A stretch of DNA of 64,000 bases. It comes from JALZUE01 sp051251725 (GTDB lineage: Bacteria; Pseudomonadota; Gammaproteobacteria; Enterobacterales; Alteromonadaceae). The position numbers and the translations under genes are program-made. Shown here piece after piece: positions 42,219 to 52,401 of the stretch (position 1 is the stretch's first letter; each line of letters starts with the position of its first letter). The DNA is taken from the NCBI GenBank assembly GCA_051251725.1, contig JBPOFN010000009.1:1-64000 (forward strand). The letters run 5' to 3'. The notes beneath the pieces were generated by a model. It did no database searches, was not told where the DNA came from, and saw only the letters and a program-made list of their open reading frames with translations.

Positions 42219-42872
42219 ATGGCTAGTACGAATATCGACAATTATTGTGAACGCATTGACGCGAGTTTTTGGTCTGAGCCACTGAATGCAATTACCAATT
42301 TTGGTTTTGTCATTGCTGGTTTATTCGCAATTTATTATTTATCAACCGCTAAAAATAAAAAATTTCACCTTTGGCTACTTGCTATCAACATGATTTGTAT
42401 CGGCATTGGTAGTTTTCTTTTTCACACCTTTGCAACCCCTTGGTCTGAAGCGGTAGATAAAATTCCTATCTATTTATTCCAAGTGATATTTTTATGGTGT
42501 TACTGCCAGTATGCCTTGTCGTTAAAATCGCTGACCACCATCGGATTTTTTGTGATCTATGTAGTGCTGACTTTATTAACTAAACAAATACCCTTTAATA
42601 TTAATGGCTCAGAAATGTACCTGCCCACCATTATCTCCTTATTAACTTTTGGTTTTGCTTATCAATACAAAAATAAAAAGTATGATTATGTGATCATGAC
42701 AGCCGGGATATTATTTATTTTGTCATTAACCTTTAGAACCATTGATGATGCGATTTGTAGTAGCTTGCCAATAGGAACTCATTTTTTATGGCACCTTGGC
42801 AATGCTTTTGTCGTTTACTGCTGTTGGCTCTCGTTATATAAACATGCGCAATTAAGCCAAGACACTCTGTAA
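42219..42872 (+). CDS. Ceramidase-like membrane protein (CREST superfamily)
   Basis: 217 residues with seven membrane helices. The start IDNYCERIDASFWSEPLNAI and NFGFVIAGLFAIYY resemble alkaline ceramidases. The zinc-site candidates are SFLFHTFATPWSEAVDKIPI (His and Asp) and FLWHLGNAFVVY (His). Bacterial members are of unknown substrate; hydrolysis of a lipid amide is possible. Single gene, own promoter. Confidence 0.8.
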   Translation: MASTNIDNYCERIDASFWSEPLNAITNFGFVIAGLFAIYYLSTAKNKKFHLWLLAINMICIGIGSFLFHTFATPWSEAVDKIPIYLFQVIFLWCYCQYALSLKSLTTIGFFVIYVVLTLLTKQIPFNINGSEMYLPTIISLLTFGFAYQYKNKKYDYVIMTAGILFILSLTFRTIDDAICSSLPIGTHFLWHLGNAFVVYCCWLSLYKHAQLSQDTL

Positions 42873-43043
42873 TTAATAGCTGAGTAGCTAACTGTCGGCT
42901 TTATAACATCAACTTAAGGGTTATCGCCTAGTTTTGATAGCTAAGGGTTAAATGGCGCTGTTGTGAGCTTAGAACACTATTTTCCTGCACTGGCTGATTA
43001 CCTGCGTCCTCATCAATTGTATGAAACAACAGGCATAAAAAAA

Positions 43044-43066
43044 GGCTTCTTAATGAAGCCTTTTTT
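43044..43066. terminator. Terminator after ppiD
   Basis: Stem GGCTTC / GAAGCC, extended by A/T pairs, with T-runs on both strands. Serves ppiD on the minus strand. Confidence 0.75.
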
Positions 43067-43082
43067 AACAACGACTAACTAA

Positions 43083-44987
43083 TTAATATAAATTAGTTGA
43101 CGCATCAGTAAGTGTACGACGTGTTATTTTAGCGTTATCAGATAACGAGCTAACATAAGCCACATAAGCAGAACGTGCTAATTGAGAAGCGAATTGCTCA
43201 CTAAGCTGCGGCGAAACTGTTGTTGTTTCACCAGCTTTGACTGCGTTTACCGCAACAAGTGCAATATCACCATTTGCAAGCGCAACCGTTGCCGCTGAAA
43301 CCACGCCATCAGTTGGGTGTGCTAAGGTAAATGCCTTACGAACAATAGTGCCGTCAACATCACTACCAAAACGGGCAATATCAGCTTTTTCTTCAAAGCT
43401 GCTACCAATAGCTGCTAGTTGCTCAGTAATATCTTCATTCGCTGAGAACTTAGCAAATAACTCATCAGCCACTTCTTTTACTTTCGCTGTCGCTTTTTCA
43501 GCAATTAATGCTGCTTTGATTTCTGCACTAACAGTTTCAAGCGATTTAACTTCTGCTGCTTGATAGGCATTTAAATGCACAACTACCGCAACTTCATCTG
43601 ACACTTCAATTAATTCAGAGTTTAAATTTTCTGTTAATACCAAGTCAGAGAAAACCGCAGTGAGCACGTCAGCATTATCAAATGGCGCAACATTCCCGGC
43701 TCTTGTTAACCAGTTTGATGTTTGCACTGTTGCCGATACGGTTTCAGCTGCTTCTTCAAGGTTGTCTGGCATTTCGAAGGCAATGCGGCCTAGTTCATCT
43801 TTTAATTCAAAGAACTTGGTTTGTGCGGCTTCTTGCGCTGCTTTAACAAGTATATCAGCTTTTACATCTTCATAAGCTGTAATGGCTTCAGGCTTGAATT
43901 CAGTTAATTTGATGATATGGAAACCAAATTCAGTTTCAACCACATCAGTGACTTGGCCAACAGTGTTTAATTCCATCGCCGCTGCTTCAAATTCCGGTAC
44001 CATAACACCAGGCTCTAACCACTCTAAATCGCCACCATTAGTTGCGCTGAAGGTGTCAGCTGAATGCTCTTTCGCCAAAGCGGCAAAGTCTTCACCGGCA
44101 TTGATTTTAACTAAAAGATCATTTGCTTGCTGTTGCGCATCGTCAGCGCTTTCAATTAGGATATGAGAAATTCTACGTTGCTCTGTTTCTGTATAAGCAG
44201 CAATATTATTTTTATAATAAGCAGCCGCATCATCTTCAGAAGTTTCAATCGTTTTGGCGATGTCATTTACGTCTAAAATGACATAATCAACTTTTGCTTG
44301 CTCATCACTTTGATAAGCACTTTGGTTCGCTTGGTAATGACTGTTGATCTCTTCTTCGGTAACTGTCACTTGCGATTTGAATTGCTCAGCGACAATCGTG
44401 GCAAATTTAATATCACGTTTTTGATCTCTTAACGCTGTTACCATTTTAGTTTCGTAAGGCAAGCTAAATTCGCTAGCAACGATACTTTGCGTTAACTGGT
44501 TACGCGCCATTTCTACACGTAAGTAGTCACGAAAGTTTGACGATTCACGAAAACCTGCTTGATTGATCAAAGCAAGATAGCGATCATTATTAAAAACACC
44601 GTCTATTTGAAATTCTTTCATTTCAACAATCGTTTGTTTAATACGATCATTTGAAATGCGAACTGCTAAAGCATCAGCATTTTGATTTAATAATTTATCG
44701 TTAATTAAACGATTAACGACATCGTTTCGTAAATTATTTAAATATGTAGGATCAGATAATAATGATTCAAACATTTCACCATACTGTTGTGCCATTTGAC
44801 CACGTTGTTGTTGAAACGCTTTTTCAAATTCTTGTTGCGATATTTTCTCACCATTGACTGTTGCCACTGAAGTATCAACTGAGTTTGTGTAAGTACCAAT
44901 GCCCGCGAACGCAAAGGTAAAGATAATAAGGCCAAGAATAACTTTAGCCGTCATACCTTGTGATTTTTCACGAATATTTTCTAACAT
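43083..44987 (-). CDS. ppiD: Periplasmic chaperone / peptidyl-prolyl isomerase PpiD
   Basis: 634 residues. One N-terminal membrane anchor (TAKVILGLIIFTFAFAGIGT), SurA-like N-domain, parvulin domain near 265-360 (RRISHILIES, FAALAKEHSADTFSATNGGD, EFGFHIIKLTEF) and a second degenerate domain. Assists proteins leaving the Sec translocon. Third gene of lon-hupB-ppiD, the standard order, and of typical length. Confidence 0.93.
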   Translation of the reverse strand: MLENIREKSQGMTAKVILGLIIFTFAFAGIGTYTNSVDTSVATVNGEKISQQEFEKAFQQQRGQMAQQYGEMFESLLSDPTYLNNLRNDVVNRLINDKLLNQNADALAVRISNDRIKQTIVEMKEFQIDGVFNNDRYLALINQAGFRESSNFRDYLRVEMARNQLTQSIVASEFSLPYETKMVTALRDQKRDIKFATIVAEQFKSQVTVTEEEINSHYQANQSAYQSDEQAKVDYVILDVNDIAKTIETSEDDAAAYYKNNIAAYTETEQRRISHILIESADDAQQQANDLLVKINAGEDFAALAKEHSADTFSATNGGDLEWLEPGVMVPEFEAAAMELNTVGQVTDVVETEFGFHIIKLTEFKPEAITAYEDVKADILVKAAQEAAQTKFFELKDELGRIAFEMPDNLEEAAETVSATVQTSNWLTRAGNVAPFDNADVLTAVFSDLVLTENLNSELIEVSDEVAVVVHLNAYQAAEVKSLETVSAEIKAALIAEKATAKVKEVADELFAKFSANEDITEQLAAIGSSFEEKADIARFGSDVDGTIVRKAFTLAHPTDGVVSAATVALANGDIALVAVNAVKAGETTTVSPQLSEQFASQLARSAYVAYVSSLSDNAKITRRTLTDASTNLY

Positions 44988-45094
44988 TTTTTTCTCTTAA
45001 AAAACCGAAAGGTTATACTTTGGAGGCGATTCTATCAGAAGCTAGCAATTGCTTGAAGATGTAATATCAATATTTACGCTTCTAAAACAAAAAA

Positions 45095-45118
45095 ACCACC
45101 ATTAAGGTGGTCTTTTAA
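45095..45118 (-). terminator. Terminator after hupB
   Basis: Stem ACCACC / GGTGGT around ATTAA. On the minus strand seven T follow. Confidence 0.75.
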
Positions 45119-45137
45119 AAACTTGCTGAAACTAATC

Positions 45138-45410
45138 TTAGTTACAAGCGTCTTTTAATGCTTTACCAGCTTTAAAAGATGGAATTTTAGCTGCTGCAAT
45201 TTCAATGGTTGCACCAGTTTGTGGGTTACGGCCAGTGCGAGCAGCACGGTCACGTACAGAGAATGTACCAAATCCAACTAATGCAACTTGTTCACCAGTT
45301 TTTAATTCTTCAGTTACCGCTTCGATAAATGAATCTAATGCGCGACCAGCAGCAGCTTTAGAAATATCAGCGCCGGCAGCAATTTTCTCTATTAGTTGAG
45401 ACTTATTCAC
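45138..45410 (-). CDS. hupB: DNA-binding protein HU-beta
   Basis: 90 residues, a canonical HU: MNKSQLIEKIAAGADISKAA at the start and VALVGFGTFSVRDRAARTGR with NPQTG as the DNA-binding arm. Bends and compacts DNA as a dimer. Between lon and ppiD. The 268-bp stretch upstream (45411-45678) has a 9-bp hairpin at 45552-45575 with no T-run and a very T-rich block near 45630-45665, next to the lon stop. Confidence 0.95.
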   Translation of the reverse strand: MNKSQLIEKIAAGADISKAAAGRALDSFIEAVTEELKTGEQVALVGFGTFSVRDRAARTGRNPQTGATIEIAAAKIPSFKAGKALKDACN

Positions 45411-45678
45411 AGTGTCTTCCCCTTCAATTGTTTTTATTACAGCGCTATCTTCATTGTTAGCGTTCTGGAGAAACTTATATCAAGCTTCTTTTGGAACTTC
45501 AAGCACCGAGTTCAAGAAATAAGCAAAATTATTAATTTTGTTTTTATTCACCAAGCCCTTGTTACAAAGGGCTTGCGCTAAATAAGCGTAGTTAACTTAC
45601 CATAGTTTTCAGGTTTGAAAAGAAAAAAATGCACTTTTTTCACTTTTTTTTGCGTTTTTTTCAATTTTTACTCAAATA

Positions 45679-48036
45679 TCAGTCTTTTCGCTGCTCAACT
45701 GACCATTTCTCGTACGGATGCTCTAAGGCAATAGCCAAGACTTCATCAATCCATTTCACTGGATGAATAGCGAGATCAGCCTTAACATTGTCTGGAATTT
45801 CAGCAAGATCCCGTTCATTATCCTTTGGAATAATAACCGTTTTAATGCCGCCGCGATGGGCAGCAAGTAATTTTTCTTTTAAACCACCAATGGCTAATAC
45901 TTCACCGCGAAGGGTAATTTCACCTGTCATTGCAACATCCGCTTTAACCGGATTCCCAGTTAAACTTGAAACCAATGCGGTACACATGCCAATACCCGCA
46001 CTTGGGCCATCTTTCGGTGTTGCACCTTCTGGCACGTGAACATGAATATCGCGTTTTTCATTAAAGTCATCATTAATGCGCAATTTTTCAGTACGGCTTC
46101 TGACCACTGTCATCGCCGCTTGAATTGACTCTTGCATAACATCACCTAATGATCCGGTATATGACAACTTGCCTTTACCGGGCACAGAAGCGGTTTCTAT
46201 CGTTAATAATTCACCACCTACTTGTGTCCAAGCTAAGCCTGTCACTAAACCAACGCGGTTTTGTTCGTCTGCTTTACCATAATCAAAACGCTGCACACCA
46301 AGAAACTCACTTAGATTATCTTGCGAGATTGTGATTTTCTTTATTTTTTTATCTAATAAAATCGCTTTCACAACTTTACGACATAACTTTGAGATTTCAC
46401 GCTCTAGGTTTCGAACGCCCGCTTCACGAGTGTAATAACGAATAATACCTATAATGGCGCTGTCTTCGATTGTTATCTCATTAGCTTTTAAGCCATTTCG
46501 CTCAATTTGTTTTTGCGTAAGATGTTGTTTAGCAATATTTAATTTTTCGTCTTCGGTGTAACCCGACAAACGAATAACTTCCATGCGGTCAAGTAGTGGC
46601 CCAGGAATATCCATGCTGTTTGAGGTGGCAACAAACATTACGTCTGATAAATCGTAATCAACTTCTAAATAATGGTCATTAAAAGAGGTGTTTTGCTCTG
46701 GATCTAATACTTCTAATAATGCAGATGATGGATCACCACGCATATCAGACGCCATTTTGTCGATTTCATCCAGCAAGAAAAGTGGGTTTTTAACGCCCAC
46801 TTTTGCCATTTTTTGAATCAATTTACCTGGCAATGAGCCAATGTAAGTTTTACGATGACCGCGAATTTCCGCTTCATCTCTTACGCCACCTAACGCCATA
46901 CGGACATATTTACGCCCGGTTGATCTAGCGATTGACTGCCCTAGAGAAGTTTTACCAACACCTGGAGGCCCAACTAAACATAATATGGGCCCTTTTAATT
47001 GACTAACGCGCTGCTGCACGGCCAAATACTCTAAAATGCGTTCTTTTACTTTGTCTAAACCGTAATGATCTTTATTCAGTACTTCTTCCGCAAGTTTAAG
47101 ATTTTTCTTTAATTTGCTGCGTTTTTTCCATGGCACACTGGTCATCCAGTCTATGTAGCTACGAACAACTGTTGCTTCAGCTGACATGGGTGACATCATT
47201 TTAAGTTTTTGCAGCTCAGCTAAGGTTTTATCTTTTGCTTCTTTTGGCATGCCCGCGTCTTCAATTTTATTGGTATAAACTTCACCTTCGTCAGGTACTT
47301 CGTCCATTTCACCCAACTCTTTTTGAATCGCTTTCATTTGCTCATTTAGATAATACTCACGCTGACTTTTTTCCATCTGCTTTTTAACACGCGTGCGTAT
47401 TTTTTTCTCAACTTGCAGTAAGTCAATTTCGCCTTCCATTTGCGCCATTAAAAATTCAAGGCGTTCGGCAACATTGCTAATTTCTAAAACTTTTTGCTTA
47501 TCTTCAAGCTTTAATGGCATATGAGCGGCCATGGTATCGGCCAACTGCTCAGAAGATTCAATACCCGAAACTGAAGTTAATACTTCTGGCGGTATTTTTT
47601 TATTTAATTTGACATAACCTTCAAATTGAGAAATAGCTGAACGAACCAGTACTTCAAAATTTTCATCTTCAACAATATCAGAGTCTAAATATTGAATATC
47701 AGCTAAAAACAATTCTTCAGTTTGAGTAAACTTTTCAATATCTGCACGCTGTAACCCTTCTACTAATACCTTAACAGTACCGTCTGGTAGTTTAAGCATT
47801 TGTAAAATAGTCGCTACAGTCCCCGTTTGATAAACATCTTCTGATGTAGGGTCATCGATTGAGGCGTCTTTTTGGGCGACGAGAAATATTTGTTTATCAG
47901 ACTCCATTGCTAAATCTAAACAACGAATCGACTTTTCTCGACCAACAAATAAAGGAATAACCATCTGCGGATAAACAACAACATCACGCAGGGCTAATAC
48001 AGGGATTTCAATGACACTTGATAGAGCTTTGCTCAT
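45679..48036 (-). CDS. lon: ATP-dependent protease Lon
   Basis: 785 residues: LON substrate-binding N-domain (IPVLALRDVVVYPQMVIPLF), AAA+ with Walker A GPPGVGKTSLGQSIA and Walker B LFLLDEIDK, and the protease domain with the Ser-Lys dyad (KDGPSAGIGMCT and later the Lys in LKEKLLAAHRGG). Degrades misfolded and regulatory proteins. Upstream lies a sigma-32-type promoter. The gene before it here is a FapA/DUF342 gene, not clpX as in E. coli. Confidence 0.97.
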   Translation of the reverse strand: MSKALSSVIEIPVLALRDVVVYPQMVIPLFVGREKSIRCLDLAMESDKQIFLVAQKDASIDDPTSEDVYQTGTVATILQMLKLPDGTVKVLVEGLQRADIEKFTQTEELFLADIQYLDSDIVEDENFEVLVRSAISQFEGYVKLNKKIPPEVLTSVSGIESSEQLADTMAAHMPLKLEDKQKVLEISNVAERLEFLMAQMEGEIDLLQVEKKIRTRVKKQMEKSQREYYLNEQMKAIQKELGEMDEVPDEGEVYTNKIEDAGMPKEAKDKTLAELQKLKMMSPMSAEATVVRSYIDWMTSVPWKKRSKLKKNLKLAEEVLNKDHYGLDKVKERILEYLAVQQRVSQLKGPILCLVGPPGVGKTSLGQSIARSTGRKYVRMALGGVRDEAEIRGHRKTYIGSLPGKLIQKMAKVGVKNPLFLLDEIDKMASDMRGDPSSALLEVLDPEQNTSFNDHYLEVDYDLSDVMFVATSNSMDIPGPLLDRMEVIRLSGYTEDEKLNIAKQHLTQKQIERNGLKANEITIEDSAIIGIIRYYTREAGVRNLEREISKLCRKVVKAILLDKKIKKITISQDNLSEFLGVQRFDYGKADEQNRVGLVTGLAWTQVGGELLTIETASVPGKGKLSYTGSLGDVMQESIQAAMTVVRSRTEKLRINDDFNEKRDIHVHVPEGATPKDGPSAGIGMCTALVSSLTGNPVKADVAMTGEITLRGEVLAIGGLKEKLLAAHRGGIKTVIIPKDNERDLAEIPDNVKADLAIHPVKWIDEVLAIALEHPYEKWSVEQRKD

Positions 48037-48112
48037 AGATACTCTCTCGGAAAATTTAATAAAGAGAAGGCATACTTAATTTACAAATAGAAAGTATGCA
48101 TAGTTAAAAACT

Positions 48113-48140
48113 ATATGGGGATAGTAAATATAGTTTCAAT
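48113..48140 (-). promoter_or_regulatory. Sigma-32 heat-shock promoter of lon
   Basis: On the minus strand: ATTGAAA (48134-48140), 13 bp, CCCCATAT (48113-48120), close to the consensus CTTGAAA-N13/14-CCCCATnT. About 75 nt upstream of the lon ATG. An 8-bp inverted repeat GCATACTT/AAGTATGC lies in the leader (48070-48099). Confidence 0.8.
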
Positions 48141-48236
48141 CACTTGTTAAAGAAAAATACGATTTATAGAAGCTTTGACACTTTAATAAATAATGAAATA
48201 CGTATTTTTGATATTATTTATAAAAATAGTGATATT

Positions 48237-49928
48237 TTAGGTATTTACAATCGGCTCAATATGAACTTTACGTTCAAGGTAAGTCAACTTACTGGGGCCA
48301 TATTCCCTTTTAGTACGCTCATTAAAATCCCCAACATGCATTTCAACACCATGATAGAGGCGCTCGGTCCCTTCAACATAAACACGAGTCATATATTCTT
48401 GCATTTCTTGCTCGGCGAGTTCTTTTTCTCGGGTGATCTTTGCGACGTTTTCACTGTGATGCTTAAAAGTGGTGATCACTTTAGCCAACACTTCAGGATC
48501 CGCAACTTTCGCCGGTAAGTCTTTTAATTTTTTGGCTAACGCTTGTAAATCTGTAGCTTTAGTATTTTCAGATTGTAGTCGACCATCAATTTCAGTTATA
48601 CGCTCTTTAAAGGTATTTACTCGTTTATTGAATTTAATGATGGTTTTGCTGCCAGCGGTTGCGCCGATAATACCTGCATGTACAGATTCGCCTACTTCAA
48701 TATGACCGCCAATTAATTTACCATTCGCTTTATCTTCTTTACCTAACCATAACGAACCGTCGACATTAACAATATTATGCATTGATTGATTTTCGATACG
48801 AATGCTACCTTCACAATTAATCTCGGCATATTGGCAGTAAGTAGCAAAGACATTTCCTTTCGCGTTGATCAAAGCGCTCATTTGAATATCTTTAATATCA
48901 CCTAGTTCATCGACTTCTTGCTTACGGCCGATCACTCCTTTTTGGATAGTGATATCGCCACCAGCTTCCAAATGGGCAGATTCAACAAAACCTGCAATAG
49001 TGATATCACCCGACGCGACTACTTTCATACTTTCTTTAACATCGCCGGTAATAATAACACTGCCTAAAAACTGGATATGTCCAGTACTGACATCAACATT
49101 ATTAAGTTGATAAACCTTATCAACCATCATGCCATTATCGATAATTTTTGGCAGTCCAACTAACGTTGAAATGAGAATATCATTATTTTTGGGGCTTAAT
49201 TCCGTGCCCTCTCCAGCAATTAAAGTGGCATCTTCACCCGGTGTTGGTTCAAGTAAATCACCTTTAACAGTGTAGCCTTTTACTCCGCTAGTAAATGGAA
49301 TACGCTTGGCGAGCGGATCACCAACTTTCACACAAATAATATCGCCCAAATCACGCATGTCGACAGAGCCGTCTTCACGTTCTTGAGGTTTTAAAATCCG
49401 CGACTGGGCACTTTCAACTAAAGGTTTTATTTTGGTGTTTTTGCCATTTACCGGACCTTTACCTTTTGCGATAATAACCTGAACTTCGGTCCCTGGCTCA
49501 GCCCTTGCTGCTTCTTGCGCAAAGGCTATCAAGCCTTCTTTGGTAAAGCCTTTGGTGATCCCGGCTTCTTGGGCGGCATTTAAAATAGCTTTTGCACTTA
49601 AGTGTTTACCACCTAACGCGGTAGTGATCGTAGCGCTGGCTGACATTTCATCAGCTTCAATAGCAAACGCTATGGTTGCATCGCGTCGCTCCAACACTTC
49701 ATAGGTGATTTCTCTACCTTTGAGTCCAGCACTCAATGCTTTAAGTTCACTGGTTAATTCGGCGATAGCATTTTTTATGTTGGGGGTAATAATATATAAA
49801 CTGGTATATTCAGACGCTTCAATTAATTGATAAACTGAGGCCTCGACAAAAGGTTTATCCGATTTAGCCGGCACCAATACTAAGTTAACGTTATTCTTTT
49901 TATTTTGCGTTAAACTTGCTGTGGTCAT
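48237..49928 (-). CDS. FapA / DUF342 family protein
   Basis: 563 residues of the DUF342 (FapA) family. A central right-handed beta-helix is indicated by repeated short Gly/Ile strands: IQFLGSVIITGDVKESMKV, VVASGDITIAGFVESAHLEA, GGDITIQKGVIGR. A coiled-coil follows at about 450-510. Often annotated as polar-localisation or cell-envelope related; no enzyme motif. Distinct leader region from the 108-residue gene upstream. Confidence 0.85.
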   Translation of the reverse strand: MTTASLTQNKKNNVNLVLVPAKSDKPFVEASVYQLIEASEYTSLYIITPNIKNAIAELTSELKALSAGLKGREITYEVLERRDATIAFAIEADEMSASATITTALGGKHLSAKAILNAAQEAGITKGFTKEGLIAFAQEAARAEPGTEVQVIIAKGKGPVNGKNTKIKPLVESAQSRILKPQEREDGSVDMRDLGDIICVKVGDPLAKRIPFTSGVKGYTVKGDLLEPTPGEDATLIAGEGTELSPKNNDILISTLVGLPKIIDNGMMVDKVYQLNNVDVSTGHIQFLGSVIITGDVKESMKVVASGDITIAGFVESAHLEAGGDITIQKGVIGRKQEVDELGDIKDIQMSALINAKGNVFATYCQYAEINCEGSIRIENQSMHNIVNVDGSLWLGKEDKANGKLIGGHIEVGESVHAGIIGATAGSKTIIKFNKRVNTFKERITEIDGRLQSENTKATDLQALAKKLKDLPAKVADPEVLAKVITTFKHHSENVAKITREKELAEQEMQEYMTRVYVEGTERLYHGVEMHVGDFNERTKREYGPSKLTYLERKVHIEPIVNT

Positions 49929-50006
49929 TAGATAATTCTCTACCCTACTTCAATAACAATATTAATTAAGCGGTTTCGATAAAATAACATCGATTAAAAA
50001 GTATCG

Positions 50007-50333
50007 TTAAATATAGTTATCTTGATGAATTTTTATAAAATTCGATGTTCCTTGTTTGGTATAGTCAATTTTATATTCTTTGTTATCTAAGGCCTGAATA
50101 AACAATAATTTTTTCTCTTCACCAAAAATATCAATAGAACCTAAATCAATAACTTCTTGGTAATTCTTTTTAGCATCGGCTTTTTTTCTTGGTACTGGCC
50201 CATTGTATTGACCAATGCCGCGATGACTTACAATAACAGGAGAGGCTGCGCCATTGATAATAATTAAATCTATTTTTCTAATTTTGTGGATGATGGTATT
50301 TCGGCCACTAGTAATGAAATTTTTGTCGTTCAA
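50007..50333 (-). CDS. Hypothetical protein
   Basis: 108 residues, TTG start at 50333 with a very good AAGGAG site. No signal or membrane segment; basic and rich in Ile and Lys. The central part reads HRGIGQYNGPVPRKKADAKK. I do not recognise it. It lies upstream of the FapA gene on the same strand with a 78-bp gap, so they may be co-expressed. Confidence 0.6.
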   Translation of the reverse strand: MNDKNFITSGRNTIIHKIRKIDLIIINGAASPVIVSHRGIGQYNGPVPRKKADAKKNYQEVIDLGSIDIFGEEKKLLFIQALDNKEYKIDYTKQGTSNFIKIHQDNYI

Positions 50334-50535
50334 AATTAACTCCTTATTCTCGGCAAGTGATATTCACTTATCAGCTAATTAATCACTCAATAAATATAAC
50401 CCTGAGGAAAAACCGAGTTTAGCGATAAAACTTTTATTTTGCTTATCTATCAAATATATAAACTTTTGAAAAATAGCGCAATAAATAACATGGTTAATCG
50501 CCGTATTTATTGCGATTAATTGCTATTTTAGATGA

Positions 50536-51831
50536 TTATTGTGCTTTGCGTTCAATAAAGTACCTAGGAATTTCATTAATTGCTAACACTTTACGGCGAA
50601 TAAGATCTAATGAAATGGCAGCAACTGACTGTTGAAAATACCAACGATTAGACTTTATTTGCAAACGAATAGTGTCAATTTTTTCGTTATCCCCCCAAGC
50701 AATCCAAACAGTCCCAACCGGTTTTCCTTCAGTGCCACCCTCAGGGCCTGCAATACCAGTAACCGCAATAACAAGTTCGGATTGCGACTTAGCTAACGCA
50801 CCTTTGGCCATTTCTATAACCACGTTTTCACTGACCGCACCATTTTGTATGAGGGTATTTGGAGCAACATTTAACATTGATGACTTAATGTCATTAGAAT
50901 AAGTGACAAAACCGGCGTGAAATACAGCAGAAGCACCCGCTTCTTTAGTTATTAAACTCGAAATCAACCCGCCCGTACATGACTCAGCTACCGTTAACGT
51001 TTTATCTTGTTGCTTTAAAAGGGTTAATAGAATTGCCGCTAAGGTTTTAGGTTTATCGCTAATTTCTTCAATAATATGCTGACCTAAACAATTTTTTAGT
51101 TTAGTTAACCAGTCACTTTTAAGGACTAAGTCTTGTGCTGTGCGCGAGGTTACTTTTAATTCTAATAATGGCGTACTGGCCCGAAAGCCAATTTCTAAGG
51201 CTTGTGGCCAGTCAGATAATTGCTCAGCGATTAATTTTTGCAAGCCAGACTCGCCATAACCAAAAACTTGATAACGAGTGGTATGAACATGAATATTCTT
51301 AGGCAATAAGTTAGCCGCGTACGGGATAATTTCATCCGCCAGCATAACTTTTAATTCTCTCGGTACACCAGGTGTACACATAATTAAACAATTATTAACC
51401 GTGAGCTGGATACCCACGGCACTACCGACTGAATTGGCAATAATGTCGCAATTGTCAGGCAAAATAGTTTGTTTTAGATTAGGTTCATTTAAAACGGCGC
51501 CGAGTTTTTCACACCAAGCCTTTATATGCTCAAGTGCTTGTTGGTGCTGAGTTAGGCCAACCTTAGCAACTTTAGCCAGTGCTTGTGCGGTTAAGTCATC
51601 AGTTGTTGGCCCTAACCCGCCATTAATAATTAAGATGTCCGCTTGTTGCGATATGATATCAATTTCATTAACTAATAAATCAAAATCATCAGAGACAGTG
51701 ACTTTACGTTTTATTTCAACACCAATATCTTTAAACATTTGGGCGATCATCGCTGAATTACTATCAATAATGTCGCCTGACATCAACTCATTACCCGTCA
51801 TTAATAATTGAATTTTCAATTTAACAACCAT
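50536..51831 (-). CDS. cinA: CinA / PncC two-domain protein
   Basis: 431 residues. N-terminal molybdopterin-binding-like domain (MTGNELMSGDIIDSNSAMIA, NGGLGPTTDDLT, FGYGESGLQKLI) and C-terminal nicotinamide-nucleotide amidase (VAESCTGGLISSLI, VTGIAGPEGGTEGKPVGTVW). Recycles NMN and NAD fragments. Competence-induction naming is from other organisms. Full length, ATG start. Confidence 0.93.
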   Translation of the reverse strand: MVVKLKIQLLMTGNELMSGDIIDSNSAMIAQMFKDIGVEIKRKVTVSDDFDLLVNEIDIISQQADILIINGGLGPTTDDLTAQALAKVAKVGLTQHQQALEHIKAWCEKLGAVLNEPNLKQTILPDNCDIIANSVGSAVGIQLTVNNCLIMCTPGVPRELKVMLADEIIPYAANLLPKNIHVHTTRYQVFGYGESGLQKLIAEQLSDWPQALEIGFRASTPLLELKVTSRTAQDLVLKSDWLTKLKNCLGQHIIEEISDKPKTLAAILLTLLKQQDKTLTVAESCTGGLISSLITKEAGASAVFHAGFVTYSNDIKSSMLNVAPNTLIQNGAVSENVVIEMAKGALAKSQSELVIAVTGIAGPEGGTEGKPVGTVWIAWGDNEKIDTIRLQIKSNRWYFQQSVAAISLDLIRRKVLAINEIPRYFIERKAQ

Positions 51832-51989
51832 TTATACTTAAATTCACATATTTATAAGGCTAACACATCGTAATTTTTTCAACGATTTAATTTTCAGAAA
51901 TTCACTAATTTTAATGAGTTTTATCAATAGCAATGTTAGTATGCCCGCCTAGTTAATGTTGTCTCATATTTGATGTTCGAGATTAGATT

Positions 51990-52373
51990 ATGGTTGATTA
52001 TGCCAGAGAGTTATTGTTAGGAAAGTGGTATCGAAACACCACCGATGAACAAGGCAATCAAATATCTGAGTATGCTCAGATGGCTGCCGACGGTTCCTTT
52101 GAATTTACTTTTATCTTTCATAATAATGAAGGTGAAATAACTCAGCAAATAATTGAAATAGGCGACTGGGGCTTAGTTGGCGATATACATTTCACCATAA
52201 CTAAGGGCGAAATTATCGACGACGAGCATTATCCGGTAGATTTGAACGAGCCAGATAACTATAATGCCTACCGCGTTTTAGCATTAACAAACCAAACGTT
52301 TCAATATCAGCACATTATTTCACCAGAGATTTTTATTTCTCGTCGAATTACTAATGAGTTAGGTAATTGTTAA
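51990..52373 (+). CDS. Small conserved protein, unknown
   Basis: 127 residues, soluble, acidic. Alternating strands, with LLLGKWYRNTTDEQGN at the start and SRRITNELG at the end, suggest a small beta-barrel (lipocalin-like), which is inference. 28 nt upstream of the DapA-family gene, so they are probably co-transcribed. Confidence 0.6.
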   Translation: MVDYARELLLGKWYRNTTDEQGNQISEYAQMAADGSFEFTFIFHNNEGEITQQIIEIGDWGLVGDIHFTITKGEIIDDEHYPVDLNEPDNYNAYRVLALTNQTFQYQHIISPEIFISRRITNELGNC

Positions 52374-52401
52374 TCACCCGTATTTTTGTATAGAGAAAAC
52401 A

